Source of the DNA: Marsupella aquatica
Taxonomy: Eukaryota > Marchantiophyta
Direction: 5' to 3'
Assembly (NCBI GenBank): GCA_973895155.1
Contig: OZ316897.1
Location: 12,772,001 to 12,836,000 of the forward strand
DNA length: 64,000 nt
Position numbers and translations under genes: made by a program. Below the pieces are notes generated by a model. The model was not told the DNA's origin, searched no databases, and saw nothing but the letters and a program-made list of their open reading frames with translations. Shown here piece by piece: positions 1-13,640 of the stretch (its first letter is position 1; every line of letters begins with the position of its first letter).

Positions 1-99
1 ATAAACTCTAGATAGATAAGTTCTGATAAAAACCGCCTGAAAGACAAACTCCAATCCGAATTAAGAAAGTACAAAACAATGCTAGGTGCGTGTTCTCAC
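1..99 (-). other. FAB1: FAB1 intron running off the left edge
   Basis: The donor GTGAG at 99-95 follows the exon ending at 100. The remaining bases have no open frame matching the kinase C-terminus, so the last exon(s) must lie outside the window. Confidence 0.75.
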
Positions 100-3000
100 C
101 GAAAGAAAATGGGTATCGTTCCATATAGCTCGCTCCAAAAGCCTCTTTGCATTCTTTCCGACGTATATGGGATTGGTAGGCAATTCTTCCACAAGATTTT
201 GATCTAATTTTACTTGACTTTTTCCAGTTTCGGAATCCGCGTCCGCGTTATAACGAGACCGCACAGACCCCTTAAGATCATATACCCGGGTAATGTGTCT
301 GTCGTACAAGAGATTCTCCATAACTAGAACATCCATTTTGGTTTCCTTTCCACCCTTAATCGTTTTCACCTACAATCCAAGATCGAAATTAGCCATACTT
401 CGTTAATTTATGACAACCTTTCCATACGACATTGCTTCTAAGGAATTTGCAATCTCAACGGTCAGTACAACTTGTACGCGGTCACAGTATATTATCAACG
501 GAAGAATTAGATTTGGTGCTGCACAGCTTTCTAGGTACTCACCTCATATACCCCAAAAATTTTCGCAAGACACGTTGGGTTCCCGTTTATCAAAGCTTCA
601 AATAGATATTTGAAGTACGAGGAAGCAAAGTCCAGAAAAGACGTCAACTCCGTCTTTGTGACTTGTTTGACAACAAATCGGTCATCTGCTGTTTTCGCAA
701 AAAATACATTACTCTTTCCACCTTGGGCTCCCCACTTTTTACATCGGCTGAGAGAGCGGATATACTCGGTACTTCCCATGCAGCATTTCTTCCTCAATGC
801 ATCAAACTGCTTCGCAAAGTAGCAAGTCACTTGGAACTTCACCTTTCCTGATGGGGTGTCCTCACAGAAGCTTATGGTTTTCTTTACCAACTGGGAAGCT
901 TTCGTCGATATGAGTGGATTTTCAATTTCAGACCCTATTCTCGAATTCAACGCTGTATTGGAGCCAAAGTTCTCCCTCACTGCACCATCAACTTCTCCAC
1001 TGGCATCAGGGATCTGTAGTGGATGAGATAAAGCTTGTTCTGAACTCAAGTCCCCTGAATCCCGATCTTGGTCCTTTTCTTTGGCCTTCTCCTTCTCAGC
1101 AAGAAGGTCTGTTACATGAACGTAATGTTCTTCTGTCGAGAGTGCATAGGCGATCATACTAGTTGGCTCTTCATCGTACACAGCAACCACAACATCATCG
1201 TGCCCTTGAGGAAGAAGTACTCGTCGGGCATTTCCATCTGCATCTAGTTGCGCCGAAGCAGGAATCTTCGATGGAAGTCCAGGAGGTGGAACCTTTCCGT
1301 CAGAGCTGTTAGAAAGAATTGAAGAAGTACGGCTGTAACTCTTGAAAAAGCTCGCAAATGGATCTCCCATCCATCCTTCCGTCAGGCCTGTTAATTCTTC
1401 TGAGCTGTCCAGCTTTACTGGTGAACTGGGAATGCTTACCTGCCCATCACTGGTGTCACCAGCATCATGAGAAACTACATCTTGTGCACCAGCCTCCGCG
1501 GGAGGTTGGTCCACAGAGGTTCCTTCTTGGACTGATCCTTGTGACTCTGGATCAAGACATTCCTCATTCGCCTGCACAGTGTCAACCACCTTCTCTCGAG
1601 ACTCGTCAACTCCAGGCACATCTACAGAGCCTGCATCTCCTGTCCAAGCCGCATCTAGGGTATCAGAGAGGTCAGCAAGAAGCGGATAATTGCCTTCTGA
1701 CAAAGCTCTGCGCGCAGTAATTTCTCCTTCTAAAAATCTGGGAGGACTCGCTCTCGCAGTTGCACTGTCAAGATCTTCAACGGAAGCATTGTGTTCGCCT
1801 TCAAATGCTCCGGTACTGCCAGCTTCCCCGTTTGTCTCCAACAACGATGTTGAAATTTTCAGGACTGACGTTGCGTCTACTATCACGGACTTTGAGCCTG
1901 AGATACGCCCCTTATGCGGTGTGACGTCCATGCTATCCAATAATTCTTCTACAAGACGTGACTCTTCATCCATCGGCAGCCTAAAGTCCAGACCGTTTCC
2001 ATCAGTTAACTCTATTGATGTTGGAACTAAAGGATCAAGACAGTTATTCTCTCTCACACTAGTACGGTCTTGTTCAATGCCAGTCAATTGCTTCTCAGAG
2101 GGCTTTTCTTCTGCAATTGTCTGATCTGATGGGCTTGATCCTAAAAAGCTCCTGGAAGTAGACTCAGGATCACAGGACATAACGTCTGGACTGGAAGATT
2201 CTCTCTCCGCTTCTGAAGCTTCATTCATCTTTACGCTGCCAGGTCCGATATCTAACTCCTTCGCTGATAGCATAGATGGATCGCCAACAGAACCTGTATT
2301 GCGCCTCCGCGTAGGAAGACACTTTGATACCAGATATTCGAGTCGCCAATCCCATTGGAGCGAACTGATGAGAAGGTCTCTACGCAACCTGTTTAGCTTC
2401 AAAATGTCTTGACCTGATCGTGACAGCGCCTCCTGATTTGATAAAATAAGTGTGAGAAAAGGCTCTTGTAACAATGAATCAGGGGATGTTGGCAAGAAAA
2501 TTTACTATTACTTCTGATCTACATCCACAACATCAGAATGGAGCTACAACTCTCTCATTTCTAAGAACCTCTTTAAAAATTAATATCGCCTGCAAGGCCT
2601 TGATCATCTGCAGGGAGCACAATTCTACCTTACCTCCAACACAGATTTTTCGTTTTGCAACAATGTCTCCAATGCTACGATCCTCCGTTGTGCATCGAGA
2701 GTTGCGCTATTGCCACAGAGGGCCCTTGCACTCTTGATTTTCCCTCCTAATACTAAAAGCTTACTAAAGACCTTATCAAAAACGTCGTGTGCCTGTTTGT
2801 CGACCTGCACGAAACACATTCCAGTCTTACCAAGGTCACCTCAAATCCTCACCAATCCGCAAACAAATAATGAGGATAACGGCTAATCATAAACCAATGC
2901 ACTATATCCCATTACACTGACATATTTATTGCAATAAAACTGATTGTAACTAAACATCTTGCACGGGTGGAAAAATACATGCAGAGAAGTGCTCCTAATA

Positions 3001-6000
3001 TTTCATGATACAAAGCAGCACTAGTTACGTCAATTCTTCAGACCGGTGAAAAAGCACACCCAGATAGGTTTTTCAGTGCGAGTGGAAGTCCTGGAATTAA
3101 GATAAATACCTCTTCTTTTTCTTTTTGAAGCCAGCCCTGTTGCTTTGAAAGATTGAATTCCAGCTTAAGAGGAGGAAGATAAAATGAATGGATAGTGATC
3201 TCACTATATCGAAAGCAAGCCACCATAGAGCCAAATCTGCGTAGACGGACAAGCATCATAAATTTCCCCATCGTAAGAAAATCAGTAACGAAGTCTTATT
3301 GGCACCAATACCATCCATGGCACCTATCTGAGTCCCGGGCTGACTAAGTTAAACGGTCTACATAATGAGAGACAGATATAGAAGCGTTAAGCGTGACGTA
3401 TTTATACAGAAGCAGACCAACAACCTGCAGATTTATTGCAAACGGATACCCCTTGCTGGAACACCAGAAGGCAGGATAAATACAAAGGTGCCTACACTAA
3501 TAGCATATCTTTTTAGTTGCACCCACTGTCGCAGCAAACCTGAAGAGAATGAAAAACTTCCTTCGTTGTTAATTAATTACTTATGTCATTGTTACAAGAA
3601 GGCCTGTATATTCTTACCCGTAAAACCGAAGGCAGTCTCTGTGCAGAGAATGTCCACACGCAGCCAGCCTGGTTGCTGCTGGGTGTGTTGAGAAACTCAG
3701 TTCCAAAAACTTTCCAAACGAAAGTCCCCACGCTGCATCAGACATGATGACCCTTGAGGTGGCAGGAGGAACGCCATTCTCAAGGGCACACCTAAGGCAA
3801 CGATGCCACATCCAGATTCTTCCAGATTTTTCTCCCGACAAAGGATTATTGGAGTCCTTGTGGACTGTGATTGTCAGGCTACCCTGCCGATGAGTGTAGG
3901 AAAGCACGTGTTTGTCCCCAGATTCATCACACTGTTCACACGGACGGTTCTGCACATCCACGACGAAATCATGAGACCAGACTGGAGAGAGCGAGCGACA
4001 CGGATATTACCTCCTTATGTGTCCAGATGCCGCACTAGCAAGAATCCAGCAGGGCATATCTACATGCTCACCGTTCTATGAGAAAATTTCCAAAATGCGA
4101 CAGGACTTCAAACAGGAGAGAAGACTAAGTTCAAGTCAACATCTAACAATGTTATTCACCGCCAAGCACACAGAAAAATGCTGCCCTTGTCTCCAAACAC
4201 AATATCAGAAAGGTGAGTCCAAAGTACAAGACAGCCTTAGCAGATTCTGTTAACAATCTGAGTCCATCACGGTGATAAACAAAGGCGACGAAGATTACCG
4301 TATCAAATATTGTATCTCGCAGGAACATTCCCAGGGGTTTATCACCATTCCCGTAGTATTTTATGCGCAAAAAATTTGGCTGTTTGACCGCAGCTCCTTT
4401 GGCAAGACAGCGCTTAGAAAACTGAACCAAAATACTTTGACGATCTGATGGCGAAGGGGGGAAATCTTCTTTACTTCGCTCCACTTCAGACTGCCGATAA
4501 TTAGGCTCATTTTGAATCAATACACGTAAATGGGCTTGAACCTGTTCCGGCTCAATGTGATAGTCATGACCAGATTCCCGGATAGTCCCTTTGCTTACCA
4601 TACTAGCAGTTGTAGTCACTATCTGATCGGAATTTGAGGACCCGGATGAACCCCTAACCGTGTTCACTTCTAGAGCTTTTATCTCAAATGCTAAGCTTCC
4701 GTCCCCACGACTTGATGGGGAATCTGAAAGATTGGCCTCCCCATCAAGGTTACCATCCTGTACACCTCTCTTCAAAGAGACTGACAAACCTGAAACGCCT
4801 TGCCAAGATTGCCCACCGGGATAAACTCCATTGCTGGCATGGTGGTAGGTAGTTGTCGACGTTCCTCCTATGGATGAGCTTCTTGACATTTCAGAAGGGT
4901 ATCCAAACGAAGACTGGGCTGGACTTGTTCCTGGCGAATTGGTGGCTGATGACCCACAAGATGATGATGCAGAACGCACTCCAGCATTTGTGGTCGTAGA
5001 AGCAGTATCCAGATTGCTGAGTGCGGCAGATGCTCCAATACTATTAGCTCTTGATAGAAAAGGGGAAATTGATACAGTGGAAGACTGTCCACTCCTGACT
5101 TGCTGGCCGTGGTGAGAGTCTGCGATTGCCACACCTGGAACAGCAGATATTGACCTTTCATAAATTGTATGCCTGTTATGAACTGAAACGTTCGTCGAGT
5201 GTCCAGGTAATGTGGCACCCTCATCTTCCAAGAACGAGGTTTCCAATTGTAAGTGATAAGCTGAAAAAACTGCTAGTTGGACCACTTCTTTCACTTTCTT
5301 CAAGAAATCACCATTTGCACCCTTGAGAAGGATCTGAAATGCAAGATACGAGAACACAAGTGTCAATCCTTCAGAACAAACGTAGAAAAAGAGGACGACA
5401 TGCAGAAGAGCCAAAAGGGACAAAACCGACATTCATGTCCATTATATGTATACCAAATTAAACTGTAAAACAACCAGCACTTGCACCGACTCAGAAACTT
5501 TCCACTACAGAAGAACCAAGAGCATTCTCCTGCGCTCTAAATGGACAATCCAAAAAGCCCAAAACGTAGCATCTGCATTAAAGATCAACGCACCGTGCAT
5601 CCTAAAGGTTTGGGACATCCCTCGAAAAACATCAGGAACTTCGTTAATTGCTTGCCTCCGCCAGCACTACCATGCTCTTCAACAAATCTTTCTACATGAA
5701 AAAGGTCGCAGTGCACTGCCTTGGGCGTCACAAGGTTGTCAGGGGATGACACCACTTGGCCACCGACACATCTAGCAATGCGGTCCAGTAAAGGCCTCTT
5801 CACGTTTAAGACGAGCGAAATCTCCTTGTTCAGTAGGATGTCCTGAGCGTAACGGGACACAGATTTCTCCACCAAAAGAACGTTTGGGTGGTGAGCCTCG
5901 ATCCTTGCCACTGTCATTTTAAGATGCTCATTTTCCTGTACACAGTCAGTAATACAATGAGAGAGAACTTCTACAGTAACAAATTTATTTCCGAAAATAA

Positions 6001-8593
6001 CAATAACGTGTTCAACATGATACTGATGCAAAACGAATCTCCAGATTATGACCTGGGGTTGCCAACGCGGCCCATAAAAGTTACACAGATCACACAAGGG
6101 AAACCACGCATTTAAAGTAACGTGCGATGAAGATTAGAAACAATCCACGATTGCGATGACTTCTCTTATCGAGGGCCAATACATAGACCTCGATCTAAGA
6201 CTGACACCAAAAAACCATTCATATCATCTCCAGCATCAGCAAACAGACTTGCCTGATTTAAAAGTGTGTCTAATGAAGATAATTGGTTTGACACTCGCTG
6301 GTATTCAAGAGCACCGGCTAACAGCAGCAATCTTGGATTCTTGTAACGAGAAGTCATTCGCTTATGTGCTACATTCTTCCGGAAAACGATTCCCTTCACA
6401 AGCGCACTGCCCACACAGAGCACATTAGTCCCCCAGGCTTGCTTTGGGGTGCAAAAGTAGCAAAAGTTGACTCAAATTAACACACTCCATATGCATCCGC
6501 GTCCAACATTAATCGGGACTTTACCTTTCACTGGGTCGCCCGGAGGCCACGCATTTGACTTTCACGTATGTACCCGGATCCATACCGCCTCCGTTACTCG
6601 TGTCCGGTTTAACAAGGCTAGCAGCAAGCCAAGAAAGAGAAGTTACAATCTCCAACCAGCTGTCAGGGTTACCTGGCTCCCCAACCTCAACACCTTTCTG
6701 CTGAAGGAGCTGGGCAACAAGGTTCTCAAAGTGCATATGAACTTGTGCCCGCATGGCTTTTTTATGTTCATCGGACACTGTTTTTTCCTTCTTGGTGTCC
6801 ACGCTACCCACGCTACCTGGAGACCTTGGAACAGCCCACCCAGCTCCTCCCTCCTCATCATCATCATCGTATTCGACAGGAGTTGTTCCCGCATCATCGT
6901 CGTCATCGTCATCTTGATCATCTGCAGGAGGAGGAGGGATCCAGATCAAAGGGTTTTTCTCAAAATTCAAAGGGGGGTTATCCTTCCTTGGAATCTCATC
7001 GCCATATGGAAACGCGTTCTCATTCTCCTCCGTGCTTTCAGAACACCCCTTTCCATCGCCGCTCTCCCCTCTTCTAACACTATCGCTTCCATCATCAGAC
7101 GGGGGGTTGTGACCAATAGAGCTTTGGGTACTGTATATGCTTGATTCGATCTTCCCTTCGCTGTCCCTAGGGTCCTGCGCAAGCTCCGAGCTACTCTCAT
7201 CTTCATAATCCTCCGCTTGATCTTGTAACTCATGCGCTATCGGCAAGCCCTCCTCTTCATCCTCATCCTCCAGTTGCCTTCCAAATTCATCTTCGTCATC
7301 CTCGCTCCTGCACGACGGCCCGACAAATGGTCAAGAACTGCTTCACGCGAACCTTCCAGCCTTCCTAAAAAGCATTCTCTCAACTCGTTCAAATCGAGGA
7401 GCCCCATGAAAACCCATCCCACCCAGCACCTTGATTCCCACAGATCTAGTCAGCATTCTAATGAAAACAACCACAGTAATCTGAGAGGCCGGCAAGCTTC
7501 ATTTCTTATAACTTTTTCACAAAGATTGGGTGAGGCCTTGTAGATCAACATTTGACTTTCATGTTTTACATCCTGAGCCTCCAGGGTTACTGCCAATAGT
7601 CATAACAAAGGCCAAATCATTTTCCAAAAAATCTCAATTCAAAAGATGGGACGCCAGGTAGAGAAGGCACACCAGACAAGACATCCCTGCAACCCTCAAA
7701 TCTGAGACTACTTATCTATAACTAACATTTGCAAACCAGAGCCACCAGGCGATCGGTTGATCAAGCTTGGATTCAATCCATGGTATTCTACAGGAACAAA
7801 TGGACGGGAAAATAATGGGAACAAAAGGACCAACAGATTGATTATTGCAATACTGCACAGCTGAATGAATACAGGTACTACCCGTTCAATTTAGTAGGGT
7901 ACGGAAATTTGGGATTTCCGGCAACGAATACTTCCAGCAGAGTAAAACACACAGTGCTCCAACGTTGACTAACCTGTAACGGTCAGGGCTCGGAGGCTGA
8001 TCCCTTGCCCTACGTGACATACTGCCAAGGACCCTCGAACCACCCTGATCAGTTCTCATTGCGTGCATTTGTTCTGAAGATTCGTCGAGTTCTTCATCCC
8101 ACATACAAGGAAGTCGGTCACCGGGTGGTCCACCAGAAACGGCTTGCTGGGGTGAAAGCGGCACGACTGACGCACTCGCTCCCAAGGCACTACTATTCAC
8201 GCTTTGCGCTGATAAAGATGGAGTCAATGTAGTGGGATTCTCTTCGGTCGGTGGGGTACTATCTTGCTCAGTGAGATGAAGCTTGTAACAGTAGTTACAA
8301 ACACGGACGCGTTCTCCCTCCTCGTCGGGAGCACCTTCCTCTACTGAGGCAGGAATCGTATTAAGTGAGCACTTTCCGCAAAACACTTTGCCACAGAGGC
8401 GGCAATGATGACGGCGATTGAACAAACCGAACTCAGACTCACAATCGAAGCAAAAACGACAGCTACGGTCGGGCATCCAAAAGTCTCTGGACATATTAGG
8501 ACTGGAAGCCTGAGCTTCAATTCGTCCTCCTCGTGGGATCCATGAATAGATCCACTCCAAGACGTCACTTGCAGAATTGGACGATGGTTCCAT
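100..8593 (-). CDS. FAB1: FAB1/PIKfyve-type phosphatidylinositol-3-phosphate 5-kinase (FYVE form), 3' end outside window
   Basis: Makes PI(3,5)P2 from PI3P on endosome and vacuole membranes. Exons, in order: 8593-7974, 7307-6525, 6406-6253, 5935-5594, 5333-4299, 3949-3618, 3236-3110, 2804-2634, 2432-543, 369-100. All phases join without a stop and give about 1908 residues before the left edge. The FYVE finger lies at about residues 36-105, with WMPD, RRHHCR and RVCNYCY. An acidic Asp-rich linker follows. The TCP-1-like domain covers about 435-640 (KNPRLLLLAGALEYQR, VEKSVSRYAQD). The Cys-rich CHK domain covers about 960-1150 (SDAAWGLSFGKFLELSF, CGHSLHRDCLRFYG). The kinase starts near 1700 (FVVKQV lysine, MENLL, DLKGS). 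The final exon carrying the MDYSLL region is missing because the window ends. The start ATG at 8593 gives the expected short N-terminus before FYVE. The intron after 6253 begins with GC. Family call is very secure; exact exon borders are probable. Confidence 0.93.
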
Positions 8594-10380
8594 TAGCCAT
8601 CAGCCTATCTCGACCTACGCAAGTTCTGATCATCAATTGCCCATCATTTCCGCAACTTAAACTACACCACTGTCTTTAAGACTTTCCTCGCCTGATTTCC
8701 CTCTTCAAGGCAGACGCGAAAAAGCCTACTTAATCTCTCTTTTTACGCATTCAATTCACGGGACATTTGATCTAAGACCCGGATGTTAAATACAGTTGCC
8801 GCTTCAAACCTAGCTCTGGAACTCCAAAGTTCATACAGAAATAAAGGATCACAAATCGAAACGATGTGCTCCTACGATGCATAGAGCAGGACTGATACTA
8901 AACTCCCGCGGGTATCAAGATGTTGATTCTCCAGTCATCTACCCAATCAGTCGTTCCTAGGAGAATCATGTGACTCTGCAGATTCCAATTGTGTAAAGTA
9001 GACTGGCTGGCTGCTCTTGGTCTCCGTCCGAACACAAAGATTCTATGGTCTCTTCCCGCGCTTTTGAATCGTGAAACACTAGCACGGCTTGGATCTGGTC
9101 AAGGCAACCTGAAGGAAGCGACAATCCCAGCGACAGGGCAGCAGTTTAAACATGCATGGCGAGATTCTCTACTCTCTCACCACCGAAACACAATTTCTAG
9201 AGATACACAGGACTTCGTGGATTGATATCGATTGCTCAAGTGAGAAAGTTGTAGTAACGGGCCGCTGAGCTATCATACCTCTTGGGCATCATCTCTCCAC
9301 TACCGCGTCCAGGCTCGTCTTCCCTGCTCTTTCATCCGCACTGTCTTCCCTTCACGGCCTGCTCTCACGCTCCCCCTCTATCCCGATACCCTATCTCTTC
9401 AAATACACCGTCTAAGTATCCTGGATGCTGATCCACAACTGAATGAGATGACCTATCATGATCCGTTTCCTCGTATTTCTGTCCTCTAAGATTCCCAAGA
9501 GCAAGCGTTCTCGCAAGTACCACAACCTGCCCCTAACAACGAGCGACACCCCTCTCGGAAGCTTTCTTACTCGACGACCATCCCACGAGGAACCCTAAAC
9601 TACTATAGTCATTTCCCACATTGAAGCTTCTTCCTCTCCTCTTCCATTTCTTCCACGTCTCCATATCCATTGCTACACCATCCGTCATCACCTCAATCAT
9701 CATCCTCCACCTCCTTCACCCTGTCCCTAAGGCATCCATTCGATCTCCGCAAACACGTCCAACATCACAAATCCGTCTCCACTTCTTCCTCGTCTCTACC
9801 AGCCCCGGCTCAATACCCTGCTGTTCAGCGATGTTATGTATTTACCCACGTCACACGTCATCAATTCCTCGCCCACGCCCGCCCCCACGCCCAAATGTCC
9901 ATAACGGATCCCTTCCCACGCACAATCATCCGAGCCTGAATCCCAAACGATCATCCTGCTCACTAATCAACCAACCAATCAACCAACCCAACCGGCCGGC
10001 CGGCTTCCCAGCAAGCCAGCCAGCAAACCAACAGCGGAAGCAATCCCACTCACCGATGGGGTCCAGTCGAGCGGCGTCTGCGGAAGCGACCGATCGATTC
10101 CAACGGCAGGGCAGGGCAGGGCAGCGCAAGGAAAGTGAACCACCGCTCCCCCAACGCTCCAGCCAGCATCCAACACGAGCGAACTAAACAACCCACGCAA
10201 AGCGATCCACAACTTTCTACGATCAGAGCATACCGCGCATTCGTCCCGTCTTCTCTCCAGTCCTTCGCTCCCGTCGCACACCGCAAGAAACGCCCGTATC
10301 GTTCACAAATTTTCGTCACTGGGGTGCAGAGCTTTCGTTGCTCAGTGTACGCGAACTCACTGTGTGAAGAACACGAGAGT
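8594..10380 (-). promoter_or_regulatory. FAB1: Probable 5' leader of FAB1: 5'UTR intron and GC-rich first exon
   Basis: No credible protein is coded here. On the minus strand a strong donor, CCCATCG followed by GTGAGTGGG, falls at 10054/10053 at the end of a GC-rich stretch. Acceptor-like AGs lie just upstream of the FAB1 ATG, near 8625-8635. A non-coding first exon ending at 10054 and an intron of about 1.4 kb would explain both. The stretch 9960-10020 has CCAA and GGCC simple repeats. No TATA box was assigned. This is inference from splice signals and composition only. Confidence 0.35.
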
Positions 10381-11394
10381 GCACGACAAGACGAACGACG
10401 CAAGAAGGCCAAAACGCAGCGGCAGAGATGACGAGCGAAACAACGAGCAATATGAGCATTTCGGTAATCATAATTACGATAATCGGCACCTGCACTTAGC
10501 ACCCATTCCAAGTACTACGCACGTAACTAGCAGTGTCAGCCGTAGTGCCATACAAAGTACCCGATCCGGTTTACACGGTCTGTAGTCTGTACACTGTGAA
10601 TACCAGCGTTTTTACAGCCCATCACAGAATATTACAGCCGTTCATATTTAAGGCCGTCGATTCTCACGATCGATGACGCAATTTTATCCGACCCAAAGTA
10701 CTGAGTACGGTAATCCAGTACGGTCGTGTTATTTGGGTACGGTAATCCCAGAGTAGACCGGCGGAAAGAACGTCCTAATCTATCGAATCCGGACCGTTCA
10801 GGCTCTAGATGGACGGCCCAGACGAGCAGGCTTTTCTATAGAGAGAACTGCAGTGTTGGATCTTCATAAGTGCAATACCTGGCTAATTGCAAGGACTCCG
10901 GCTGTTCCCTTTTTCTCCCAGTATAACTTCTAAAAGTGCATAGAGTGTTGTAAATGCACGTGCACTCATGAGTAAGAGCACAAAATCCTACGTCTCTCAT
11001 AGATAAATGCATAGCATTTTTATATAGGCAGGAACATAAGGTAGGGATCTACAGGTAACTTCTGGTAACCAGTAGCTTTTGAAGTGCAGTTGTGGTTGAC
11101 GACACAACAAAAAGGGATCATTGACGATCCAGGCACTTTAGCACCAATAAAAATCTTCACAGTGTTACTCATTTGCCAGGCCTGTGACCAAGTTATGTGA
11201 TCACAATAGGCTCCACTAATATCTAAAATCCACCTAGTTCTAGCAATAGGTTTTGTGATCATTTTTGGGCCCATCATTCTAAACTCTAAAAATGTGAGCT
11301 TCTCACGTAGGGAAACCCGCGTGCAAAAAACTGCAAGACCCTGACTTCTTCGTGGGGGTGTGCACTTAGTAAGGTGTAGCCGATACGTATTATT
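10381..11394. other. Intergenic, no gene seen
   Basis: Short open frames only, none resembling a known family. The sequence has scattered repeats of GTACGGTAATCC-like words near 10700-10745. It is probably promoter-distal spacer upstream of FAB1. Confidence 0.5.
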
Positions 11395-11545
11395 TCCGAG
11401 ATTTCTGAAACGGTGCCGAAGTGCGGTATCTTGACCGGTACAAGCCATTCCCGAGTTTTTCTGAAACGGTACCGAAGTGCGCTATCTTGTACATTCTATT
11501 CCCGAGTTTTCTGAAACGGTGCAGAAGCGTGATAGCTTGAACAGA
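11395..11545. repeat. Short tandem repeat, three diverged units of about 50-56 bp
   Basis: The word CTGAAACGGTGCCGAAGTGC recurs with changes at 11405, 11461 and 11511, each time after CCCGAG-type sequence and followed by TATCTTG or TAGCTTG. Periods are 56 and 50 bp. The array is non-coding. Confidence 0.75.
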
Positions 11546-13420
11546 GCAGGGCTACGGGAGTCTCGAGGGGTGAAGAGGCAGGTCATGGGAACGTCTGTCT
11601 GTGGGGCCGAAAGTGTCTGGAGGCCGGAGTGGTGGTCCCGGCCGGACTTTGCTCACGCGGGAAAGAATGCGGTCCCGTTCGCCTCTTCTCGGCCGCACAC
11701 CCCACCCCTCTGTCAGAATTCAGTTTGCCGGGAGCCGCATGCTCAATGCAGAGTGGCATGTTGGCGCCACCGAGAAATCTTCAATTTGGCCCCGTGTTTT
11801 ATTCTCCTGTTTCTCTTTGTTTCTTAGAACAAAGAAAGGAAGGACCGATACTTTAAAAGGCCAAATAAAACACTGTACATTGTCCATCATAAACAGCGTT
11901 ATTCACACTATTTCGAGACCACATTTAGGGCTTTTCTCGTGAATTAGTGTTGGTGGAATAGCGTTATTCACACTAATTCGACAGCGGATGTTTTTGGGGC
12001 TTCACCCGGGAGTTAGTGGTAGTCACACACACACTCTCTTTACCTCTCATTCTGTGCACATGGATTAATGTTACTTTGGTCTCAAGCATGGAAAAATAGT
12101 GGGAAAAAACCTATCTAGAAAATACACAAGAATTAGTGCTAGTTTGAACTCAAGATCACCCGTTCTTTGTACTTCACACAAAGATGGGAAAACTATTTTG
12201 GAAACCAGCATGACTTAGTGTTATTGTGGACTCAGGAACACTTTAACCACATTAGTGTTAATAACACTAGTAATTTGGTAGTAACACTTATTTCATTTTG
12301 ATTTGTGGGTAGGAGCACTAATGCCTTCTTTTTCTGCCTTACGCTTGACCTAGAGGGTCCAAAATCAGATAGACCGGCAGAAAAAAACAATCCAATTAGG
12401 ATATATGGATAGCAAATGATAGAGAAAAAAAAGGGAATGGAGCACAACATTTCACCTTATGTTTCACCATTAACTGAACCACCACTACCCATCCGGGTGA
12501 TTTGTATACATTGTTTTGAACTCCAATGTATCTTTCCTACATAAATTAACAGTCACACTTTTGGATCTCAGAGTTGCCTGGTTACCCATTGTGATCCATC
12601 CGAGCATTATAATCTTTTAGACTATACTAAACGACACTAACAGAAAATCAGTATGAGTAAACATTAGTTGTGGAGCTATAAGCTCGTTCTTCCTAAACCT
12701 TTTGCTCAAATAATTATGCAGTTTAAGCTCCAAGGGATCTACTGAAACATACGCTTTCAATAAGACAAAATGGATTCTAACTTAAGAGATATATAGAAAC
12801 ACTCAAGTTTCATGCAAAGATCACTTGGGGATCCTATTTGGCTTCAAATCTTTGGATCGAGATACCCTCCCAGGTTATGGCTTATGCATCCTATGTTGTT
12901 CCGGTTGCCGTCCCTCCCACAATTCAAATGAAATTAGTTTGAGGACCCCTTGGTTATGTAAGTTTGATATTATTTAACAACTAAGTTAGAACACATGAAG
13001 AGTTGCATATTGGAATAGGTTTAAATATGGAGATGAGAGGAAAAACAAGTAGATTATTCATGGAAGAAGTGCATGCACAACCTTCCCTTGGTACTCCCAT
13101 GTCCATAGGGTCCATGCAGAATGCTATAGAAGCCAAACGGTTTCTTAATTACATTATTCTTTTATCCATGTCAGGTCCCTCGGTGTTCCTTTTTCCATAG
13201 TAATCGAATGGTTTTTAACATTATATTGGTAAATGTTACAGTAGTTGTAAGAGTTTTTCTTCTACCCATGGTTATTCCCAAAATGATTGATTAAATATAT
13301 AACTCATACAATCTATTCGAAAACACTGATATATGAATCCCAACCTATCCCTCGACCCATCCAAACCCCTTTCACCCTTTCTTTGTTTATTTGAAACGTT
13401 ATTTTTCAGTTTTCAATAGT
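11546..13420. other. Intergenic with degenerate repeated words, no gene
   Basis: The word GCGTTATTCACACTA is duplicated at about 11893 and 11961, and ATTAGTGTT-like words recur up to 12270, suggesting an eroded repeat. From 12300 to 13420 the sequence is AT-rich, with no coding signal and no recognisable transposon protein. Confidence 0.5.
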
Positions 13421-13640
13421 TTTTACAATTACAAGGTCTAACGGTTTTTTCTTTGACTTGTTTCAAACACACAGTCTTGTTTGGTGTTTTTAGCATAATG
13501 AACTTTTCTTGTTTGTGATCAATAGTGCTGATGTGGTTGCAAGGGCTTACCATGGGGGTCCATAAGTAATTTCTCTAGACTGACATAGCAAAAATGATGC
13601 TCCCATAGACCACAACCATGGTCTTTTGAAAACCCCATTA
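13421..13640. repeat. Dispersed repeat copy A (pairs with 17458-17620)
   Basis: This stretch and 17458-17620 share, in order, TACAAGGTCTAAC, TTCTTGTTTGTGA, GATGTGGTTGCA or GACGTGACTGCA, and CCATGGGGGTCCATAA. Further matches to the 17.8-kb region (CCATCCGGGCTT) lie near 13890. The two copies are in direct orientation and diverged. Class unknown. Confidence 0.6.

Noticed and set aside
2474-2495. FAB1 exon beginning as far upstream as 2495
   Set aside because: The pyrimidine-rich acceptor ending CAAATCAG at 2433 keeps phase 0 from the previous exon. An AG at about 2470 would put the exon out of frame.
6467-7144. 225-codon open frame on the plus strand
   Set aside because: It is antisense to the acidic FAB1 exon 7307-6525, whose sense frame matches the family. 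The poly-Asp codons keep the opposite strand open.
9621-10187. 188-codon open frame on the plus strand
   Set aside because: Low-complexity Pro/Ser/His sequence across CCAA and GGCC simple repeats in the probable FAB1 leader; no domain.
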